5,035 nt of DNA from an uncultured Phascolarctobacterium sp. (GTDB lineage Bacteria > Bacillota > Negativicutes > Acidaminococcales > Acidaminococcaceae): positions 1 through 5,035 of the forward strand of contig CAKQHU010000106.1 of NCBI GenBank assembly GCA_934234275.1, given 5' to 3'. Positions 1-3,481 of the stretch are shown here, in pieces. The position numbers were made by a program, and so were the translations under genes. The notes under the pieces were generated by a model, which saw nothing but the letters and a program-made list of their open reading frames with translations, made no database searches and was not told the DNA's origin. Numbering within the stretch: the first letter of the stretch is position 1; each line of letters starts with the position of its first letter.

Positions 1-503
1 GCCAAGGCCACACGCTTGCGCTGGCCGCCGCTCAGCTCGCCCATCTGCTGCTGCAGGTTGGTAATGCCAAGCTGCGTGAGCACCGCCTTTGCTTCACTTT
101 CCAGCTGCCAGGCATATTTATCATCCATCTGCTGCTGCAAATCCAGCAAATGCTTTTGCAACTTTTTGTTATCAGGCTCGGCTGCAGCCTGCTCCACCGC
201 AGTTTCGTAATCGCGCAACAGCACCATCAGCGGCGAATCGCCTTTAAAAACCTGCTCCAATACAGTTGCATCTGCCTCAAACGGCGGATCCTGCGGCAGA
301 TATTCCATAACTACGCCGCCGGGAATTGTCAGCTTGCCGTCACCGGCCTCGTGATTGGCAATCATGCGCAGCAAGGTACTTTTACCGGTACCGTTGACAC
401 CGATAATACCATACTTGTCGCCCTCTTCTACGTTAAATGTAATATTTTCAAACAACAATCTGTCGCCATAGCTGTACGACAAATCCTCTGCACTTAAAAT
501 CAT
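1..503 (-). CDS. ABC-F family ATPase, Uup-like (N-terminal part, truncated by window edge)
   Basis: This is the first ATPase domain of a soluble, duplicated ABC protein without membrane segments. ABC-F proteins act on ribosomes (translation factors, antibiotic protection) and Uup members have also been linked to branched DNA. Visible in 167 complete codons: the Walker A motif GVNGTGKST at residues 35-43, a Q-loop LPQ at 69-71, a helical Lys/Gln-rich insert around 95-135, and the signature LSGGQRKR at 157-164. Walker B and the whole second domain lie beyond position 1. The ATG at 503 is chosen because AGGGAG (513-518) sits 9 nt upstream and the protein begins like its family (MILSAEDLSYSYG). 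The gene has its own promoter just downstream of the barstar operon terminator, so it is a separate transcription unit. The ABC-F assignment is strong; the Uup-like subgroup is from remembered similarity, and no resistance role can be read from this fragment. Confidence 0.9.
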   Translation of the reverse strand, partial: MILSAEDLSYSYGDRLLFENITFNVEEGDKYGIIGVNGTGKSTLLRMIANHEAGDGKLTIPGGVVMEYLPQDPPFEADATVLEQVFKGDSPLMVLLRDYETAVEQAAAEPDNKKLQKHLLDLQQQMDDKYAWQLESEAKAVLTQLGITNLQQQMGELSGGQRKRVAL

Positions 504-512
504 TTTTCTTAT

Positions 513-518
513 CTCCCT
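513..518 (-). promoter_or_regulatory. Ribosome binding site of the ABC-F gene
   Basis: AGGGAG on the minus strand, 9 nt before the ATG at 503. It supports this ATG as the true start. Confidence 0.7.
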
Positions 519-539
519 GTGAAAAATTTACACTCTAAA

Positions 540-568
540 ATTATAACACGCCTGCGGATAAAAGTAAA
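540..568 (-). promoter_or_regulatory. Sigma-A-type promoter of the ABC-F gene, extended -10
   Basis: On the minus strand a perfect -10 TATAAT (540-545) is preceded by TGT (546-548), giving the extended -10 form TGnTATAAT. A -35 candidate TTTACT (563-568, 4 of 6 matches to TTGACA) lies 17 nt upstream. The -35 box falls inside the T-rich tail of the barstar terminator, so the two signals share bases. The predicted start of transcription is about 30 nt before the ABC-F start codon. Confidence 0.7.
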
Positions 569-595
569 AAGGACGAACCGCCAAGGCTCGCCCTT
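560..595 (-). terminator. Intrinsic terminator of the RNase-barstar operon
   Basis: Read on the minus strand, GGGCGAGCC (593-585) pairs with GGTTCGTCC (579-571) around a 5-nt loop, a 9-bp stem with two G-U pairs that can be extended by two A-U pairs. It is followed by TTTTTACTTTTA (570-559). It begins only a few bases after the barstar stop codon at 603. Confidence 0.8.
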
Positions 596-602
596 CGTAT
601 TG

Positions 603-872
603 CTATTTTACCGTTACCTGTAAATTTTCGTTTTCTTCCGCTGCGTCCTGCAAAACCTGCAGCAGCTGTTCACCATACCAGCCAAGCTTCTCATTGTCGG
701 TAATATCAGCAGGCACAATAATCTGCGTCGGCTCGGCAATTTCTGTAAGGCAATCATACAGAGCGTCTAAATTTGCGCCATAGTACACAGGCAATGCCAG
801 CGCGCTGCGCAGATATTTATGCAGCGCAGGCACAGAGGTCATGCGCTCAAGGTCTAATGTGATTGTTCTCAT
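603..872 (-). CDS. Barstar family ribonuclease inhibitor (immunity protein)
   Basis: A cytosolic inhibitor that plugs the active site of a barnase-type RNase and protects the producer. At 89 residues it has the length of Bacillus barstar. The hallmark LPVYYGANLDALYDCLTE (residues 27-44) closely matches barstar's LPEYYGENLDALWDCLT. Asp36 and Asp40 correspond to barstar Asp35 and Asp39, the main barnase contacts; Tyr39 replaces Trp38, and Asp76 lies where barstar has Glu76. It has no signal peptide. It starts 10 nt after the RNase stop, with its ribosome site overlapping that stop codon, so inhibitor synthesis is probably coupled to RNase synthesis. A terminator follows at once. The family call is very secure; pairing with the neighbouring RNase is inferred from adjacency. 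Confidence 0.95.
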   Translation of the reverse strand: MRTITLDLERMTSVPALHKYLRSALALPVYYGANLDALYDCLTEIAEPTQIIVPADITDNEKLGWYGEQLLQVLQDAAEENENLQVTVK

Positions 873-878
873 GTTAAT

Positions 879-884
879 CTCCTT
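879..884 (-). promoter_or_regulatory. Barstar ribosome binding site overlapping the RNase stop codon
   Basis: The minus strand reads TAAGGAG, where TAA (885-883) ends the RNase gene and AAGGAG is the barstar Shine-Dalgarno, 6 nt before the ATG at 872. This arrangement favours translational coupling of inhibitor to toxin. Confidence 0.7.
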
Positions 885-1413
885 ATTTTCCGTAAAGCTT
901 GCTGAAGGATTTGTAATGATCGCCAGTGTAGTAAATCAGGCCATCGTTGGAAAAGACGATGCGCTTCGCGTTACGATTGCCCTTCACATAATCAATGTCG
1001 CATTCCTTCCAGTTACGGCCGTTTTTCTTCGGCAGCTTGCCCTCGTAATTGCCGTAGCGGTCGCCGCCGATGGATTTACCCGGTGCAACCTTGTCGAGAG
1101 TGCCTTTTGTCTGCCACCCCAGCTTTTTGGCTTCGTTTTTCGTGATATAATTGTGCGGCAATCGCTTATATTCGTTGATATAGGCAGCAACGTGCTCCTT
1201 ATCGGTGTAGGCAGCGCTTTCGCTGATTTTGATTTTGCCGCTGTTGGCCTTGACGTTGGCCGCGGTGTTCTGGCCATTGTTGCTTTTTGTTGTATTAACA
1301 GTTGTTGTCTGGGTTGTCTGCTTGTCGTTGGTCTTGGGGCTGTTACTGCCGCATCCGGCAATTATGCTGACGCTGAGCAGCATCGCCAGGAAGAACGCTA
1401 AAAGTTTTTGCAT
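883..1413 (-). CDS. Barnase-like guanyl-specific ribonuclease with lipoprotein signal peptide
   Basis: An endoribonuclease of the microbial N1/T1/barnase family, expected to cut RNA after guanosine. Residues 1-20 are a hydrophobic signal peptide ending in the lipobox IAGC, with Cys21 as the lipidation site, so the enzyme is probably anchored outside the cytoplasm. Residues 22 to about 65 are a Thr/Asn/Lys-rich linker. The catalytic domain (about 74-176) carries LPHNYITKNEAKKLGW, APGKSIGGD and GRNWKECDIDY. Glu137, Arg147, Arg151 and His166 match barnase Glu73, Arg83, Arg87 and His102; Lys92 matches Lys27. Tyr123 stands where barnase has Arg59 in the guanine-binding loop (GNYEG versus SNREG). 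The full catalytic set indicates an active enzyme. AAAGGAG (1421-1427) precedes the ATG at 1413 by 7 nt. The gene lies 15 nt after the 156-residue gene and 10 nt before barstar, its likely inhibitor. Confidence 0.95.
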   Translation of the reverse strand: MQKLLAFFLAMLLSVSIIAGCGSNSPKTNDKQTTQTTTVNTTKSNNGQNTAANVKANSGKIKISESAAYTDKEHVAAYINEYKRLPHNYITKNEAKKLGWQTKGTLDKVAPGKSIGGDRYGNYEGKLPKKNGRNWKECDIDYVKGNRNAKRIVFSNDGLIYYTGDHYKSFSKLYGK

Positions 1414-1428
1414 AGGAATGCTCCTTTC

Positions 1429-1899
1429 TTAAAAACCACCATCATTATAAGCTCTTGCGATTACATACGAAGGCTCATAATAGGCACTGGCATTATAATT
1501 ATCAATCACTTCACAAATAGGATTATTATATACCCGCAGCATGCCCTGAACGTAATCCTCATCAGGCTGCAATGTAGCAAGAATAAGACGCATATATACT
1601 TTGCCCATCGCAGTAGCCGCCGGAATTTGCTCGCGTAAATCCTTATCAACCGCAGTGATATCAAAAGTACCCTGCTGCAGGTGATAAGCTGCAATCCAAT
1701 CAGCTTCAACCTGCATAGGATTGACGCTGTGCAGCACGTTGGCCACACTGATTAAATGAAGCAGCTCTGCCTCGCCTATGGTATTAACTACATAAGCGTT
1801 ATGCTGCTTTAGCTTACGGGCCACACGCTCCACCATATAACACATAAAGTACAAATCATTTTTTGTTATTTCTTCATCAGGAAAATAAAGGTTTGTCAT
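1429..1899 (-). CDS. Uncharacterised 156-residue protein, partner of the DUF3990-type protein
   Basis: I do not recognise a function. The start at 1899 is set by an ATGA overlap with the preceding gene's stop and by AAGGAG (1909-1914) 9 nt upstream. The product has no signal peptide or membrane segment, so it should be cytosolic. The N-terminal half is helical (YFMCYMVERVARKLKQ, 17-32; then IGEAELLHLISVANVLHS, 41-58) and resembles, from memory, the small DUF3791-like proteins that accompany DUF3990 genes. The middle has TAMGKVYMRLILATLQ (96-111). The C-terminus (122-156) is rich in Tyr and Asn (VYNNP, DNYNASAYYEPSYV, AYNDGGF) and ends abruptly in GGF. The coupling suggests a complex or antidote relation with the ADP-ribosyltransferase-fold protein; this is inference. 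A DUF3791-related assignment is only a possibility. Confidence 0.8.
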   Translation of the reverse strand: MTNLYFPDEEITKNDLYFMCYMVERVARKLKQHNAYVVNTIGEAELLHLISVANVLHSVNPMQVEADWIAAYHLQQGTFDITAVDKDLREQIPAATAMGKVYMRLILATLQPDEDYVQGMLRVYNNPICEVIDNYNASAYYEPSYVIARAYNDGGF

Positions 1900-2360
1900 A
1901 ATGCATAACTCCTTACAAACTGCAGCGTTGCCAAAGCACGCTCTGTACAATAAACAATCTGGTGAGTGGGATATTTGAATTTTACCAGTACCCAAAAGGC
2001 TTCTTTAGTGATACTGCCATCTACGTAGCTTTCAATATAATCCCAAATCGTATCATCCGCCATTGGGCCTTCCACAATATCATAATGGTGTTCAATGCCA
2101 CGCCTGCAGGCAACAACAAATTCCAGCCATTCATCAGTCATAGTAGCAAATTTTAGGATATTCAGCGTGCTGTCAGGTTCATAGCTATAGATATTCACTA
2201 TATGCTTATTACGCTTAGTCAAAGCCCAACGCTGCGCTTGTTTTTCTAAATTAGTACAATAAAAGCCGTAGCCAAAATCTTTATAAAAGCCATTGGTCAA
2301 TACTTTAGGATTTTTTACAACGACGTTGCTGCCATGGTAAAGGGTAAGATTAGAACCCAT
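1896..2360 (-). CDS. DUF3990 family protein, predicted ADP-ribosyltransferase fold
   Basis: The 154 residues match the remembered DUF3990 pattern, a family placed with ADP-ribosyltransferases that move ADP-ribose from NAD to a target. Landmarks in order: LYHGSN with His9 (motif 1, NAD binding); DFGYGFYCT at 28-36 with Tyr34 (motif 2); QAQRWA at 41-46; TDEWLEFVV at 75-83; HYDIVEGPMADD at 92-103; and HQIVYCTERAL at 133-143, with Gln134 as the candidate third-motif residue. Length is typical and nothing seems lost. There is no signal peptide, so the target should be intracellular. The ATG at 2360 has AAAGGA (2371-2376) 10 nt upstream. It is the first gene of the four-gene operon and overlaps the next gene by 4 nt. 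A toxin role is plausible from fold and arrangement but unproven; substrate is unknown. Confidence 0.85.
   Translation of the reverse strand: MGSNLTLYHGSNVVVKNPKVLTNGFYKDFGYGFYCTNLEKQAQRWALTKRNKHIVNIYSYEPDSTLNILKFATMTDEWLEFVVACRRGIEHHYDIVEGPMADDTIWDYIESYVDGSITKEAFWVLVKFKYPTHQIVYCTERALATLQFVRSYAL
1909..1914 (-). promoter_or_regulatory. Ribosome binding site inside the DUF3990 gene that sets the start of the 156-residue gene
   Basis: AAGGAG on the minus strand, 9 nt before the ATG at 1899, lying within the last codons of the DUF3990 gene. It makes the upstream in-frame ATG at 1995 an unlikely start. Confidence 0.75.
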
Positions 2361-2394
2361 TTTACATTCATCCTTTCATACCAGATTATGAAAT

Positions 2395-2426
2395 AACTGC
2401 ATTACTTAGTTTTAAGCAATGCAGTT
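2395..2426 (-). terminator. 14-bp hairpin: weak terminator of the 228-residue gene or leader hairpin of the DUF3990 operon
   Basis: Arms 2395-2408 and 2413-2426 form a 14-bp stem with a 4-nt loop. The single imperfect position is a G-U pair in minus-strand RNA but an A-C mismatch in plus-strand RNA, so it is best formed by minus-strand transcripts. It starts 17 nt after the stop codon at 2443. The following bases, ATTTCATAAT, are a poor U-tract, so termination may be partial and let transcription run into the DUF3990 operon. Confidence 0.55.
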
Positions 2427-2456
2427 ACTATACTCATTATACTTATTCTTCATCAA
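2427..2456 (-). promoter_or_regulatory. Candidate promoter of the DUF3990-RNase-barstar operon
   Basis: On the minus strand TTGATG (2451-2456, 4 of 6 to TTGACA) and TATAGT (2427-2432, 5 of 6 to TATAAT) are 18 nt apart. The -35 box lies in the last codons of the preceding gene. Use of this promoter would place the 14-bp hairpin in the 5' leader. A perfect TATAAT at 2436-2441 lacks a suitable -35, and CATAAT at 2385-2390, beyond the hairpin, is a weaker option. The true start is uncertain. Confidence 0.3.
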
Positions 2457-3129
2457 TAGCAGGTTTCACTTTTTTCTGCAATGCGCTATCAAAATCTTTC
2501 AAAATTCTACCGAATACATCTTTGGGCTTTGTATTATCAAACTCATCTCTGTTCATTCTAGATCTATCATCAATTCGCGACCAAACGGCTTCCCCTGTTT
2601 GTGTGTCATAAACATCAAACCTAACTTTCACTAATACTGTGGGAAAATTACCGCCACTAACATAATTTGTTTGTTGGCTAGTTGTAGTTACAGTAACAGG
2701 ACCGTTCGTTGTATAAATAGAATTCTGAGTGGTTACAGGAAAAGAATATGTATATCCATCCGCATACTGAGAGCCAACAGTATAGTTTTCAAGCTTTATA
2801 TTAATTATAACATCAAAATTATCTTTAATATAACATTTCCTTTGTTCATTTTCGTCTATAGAAAATTCCGGTAAATCTTTTTTATTACTAAAAACGTAAC
2901 CTTTTGAGGATAATTTTTTTACTAATTTATTGAAAAATTTTTCTTGATAAATTTCTTCTGTTTCTTTCTCAGAAATACCATTCTTTAATTTTTCATTAAC
3001 TTCATAATCAACAAAAACGTTCTTTACCGAAGAAAAATTATATTTTTTATCAACCCATTCTTGTTGTTGTGCTATAGCTAAATTACAAAACAAAAATAAT
3101 AATACTAATATGGAAAATACCTTTTTCAT
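2443..3129 (-). CDS. Exported protein of unknown function, 228 residues
   Basis: I cannot name a function. Residues 1-20 form a signal peptide (MKKVF, a hydrophobic core, then cleavage after AIA20), so the product should be periplasmic or surface-located. Cys15 is inside the core and has no lipobox. The mature protein begins QQQEWVDKKYNFSSVKNVFV, then has a charged helical part (45-75), a beta-rich part with DVIINIKLENYTV (106-118), a Thr/Asn-rich stretch (132-156), and VLVKVRFDVYDTQTGEAVW (165-183), followed by a charged tail. The 'WVDK.Y.FS.VKNV' opening and 'FDV.D..TGE.VW' strand recall small exported proteins common in Negativicutes and, more remotely, DUF4136-like proteins; this is from memory. 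GGAGGA (3136-3141) is 6 nt before the ATG at 3129. The gene is markedly AT-rich compared with its flanks. Confidence 0.8.
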   Translation of the reverse strand: MKKVFSILVLLFLFCNLAIAQQQEWVDKKYNFSSVKNVFVDYEVNEKLKNGISEKETEEIYQEKFFNKLVKKLSSKGYVFSNKKDLPEFSIDENEQRKCYIKDNFDVIINIKLENYTVGSQYADGYTYSFPVTTQNSIYTTNGPVTVTTTSQQTNYVSGGNFPTVLVKVRFDVYDTQTGEAVWSRIDDRSRMNRDEFDNTKPKDVFGRILKDFDSALQKKVKPAIDEE

Positions 3130-3161
3130 CGCTAATCCTCCAAACCTATATTATTTATTTT

Positions 3162-3170
3162 ATTATACCA
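3162..3170 (-). promoter_or_regulatory. Extended -10 promoter of the exported 228-residue protein gene
   Basis: The minus strand reads TGGTATAAT: TATAAT at 3162-3167 with TGG upstream. Seventeen nt further up is only a poor -35 (TGTATA, 3185-3190, 3 of 6), which fits extended -10 promoters. It lies about 33 nt before the ATG, so a short leader is expected. Confidence 0.6.
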
Positions 3171-3196
3171 TATTTTGCAAATTCTATACATGCAGA

Positions 3197-3391
3197 TTAA
3201 TTACTGCTGTTAACTGTAGTAACTTCACTCAACTCAATAATATCATCGAATGATTTTGCGGAACGTCTTAGATATTCATGACCACCATCTACTGCACAAG
3301 CGCCACAAGAACAAACTTTATAGTCATGAACAGAAAATGACTCTATTACGTCGCCACATATTTTACACTTGATTGCATTTCTGATAATCAT
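3197..3391 (-). CDS. Small zinc-ribbon protein, 64 residues (DUF7695-like)
   Basis: A small cytosolic protein with Cys9-x2-Cys12 and Cys27-x-Cys29 (plus Cys32), a probable single zinc-binding ribbon. The pattern KCKICGDVIES, then HDYKVCSCGACAVDGGHEYLRR (two segments, 22-43) and a closing IELSE matches, from memory, a widespread family of about 60-80 residues called DUF7695, found in bacteria and phages and without known function. Cys32 stands where relatives I recall have a small residue such as Val. GGGAGGG (3399-3405) lies 7 nt before the ATG at 3391. It has its own extended -10 promoter directly after the flavoprotein terminator, and there is no clear terminator before the next gene 67 nt away. 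Whether it binds nucleic acid or protein is unknown. Confidence 0.85.
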   Translation of the reverse strand: MIIRNAIKCKICGDVIESFSVHDYKVCSCGACAVDGGHEYLRRSAKSFDDIIELSEVTTVNSSN

Positions 3392-3415
3392 TACCTATCC
3401 CTCCCATCTTTTCCC

Positions 3416-3424
3416 ATTATATCA
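3416..3424 (-). promoter_or_regulatory. Extended -10 promoter of the zinc-ribbon gene
   Basis: The minus strand reads TGATATAAT: TATAAT at 3416-3421 preceded by TGA. No -35 is visible at 16-18 nt because that position is occupied by the flavoprotein terminator stem. The start codon is about 25 nt downstream of the -10. Confidence 0.55.
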
Positions 3425-3429
3425 TATAC

Positions 3430-3462
3430 AAAAAATCGGCGCACCATCTCGTGATGCGCCGA
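3430..3462 (-). terminator. Strong intrinsic terminator of the flavoprotein gene
   Basis: On the minus strand TCGGCGCA (3462-3455) pairs perfectly with TGCGCCGA (3443-3436), an 8-bp GC-rich stem with an 11-nt loop, followed by TTTTTT (3435-3430). It starts 19 nt after the stop codon at 3482 and ends the upstream transcription unit. Confidence 0.9.
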
Positions 3463-3481
3463 CAATTCTTATCTTCTATTT

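Noticed and set aside
41..139. 15-base direct repeat ccatctgctgctgca at 41-55 and 125-139
   Set aside because: Both copies encode Gln-Gln-Gln-Met in helical parts of the ABC-F protein. Shared CAG codons explain it.
841..1401. 186-codon plus-strand frame with hydrophobic, membrane-like stretches
   Set aside because: It is antisense to the barnase-like RNase, whose catalytic residues are intact. The hydrophobicity comes from the complement of Lys/Asn-rich codons.
1444..1449. TATAAT about 30 nt upstream of the RNase start, as an internal promoter
   Set aside because: It encodes part of the AYND codons of the preceding gene, has no TGn extension and only a 3 of 6 -35 (TTCGTA). It cannot be excluded, but support is too weak to list.
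1900..1995. Upstream ATG at 1995 that would give the 156-residue protein 32 more residues
   Set aside because: The extension would overlap the end of the DUF3990 gene by about 100 nt and has no good ribosome site. AAGGAG at 1909-1914 points to the ATG at 1899.
3085..3095. Cys15 of the 228-residue protein as a lipoprotein site
   Set aside because: The residues before it (FLF) do not form a lipobox; the AIA motif ending at residue 20 fits signal peptidase I cleavage better.
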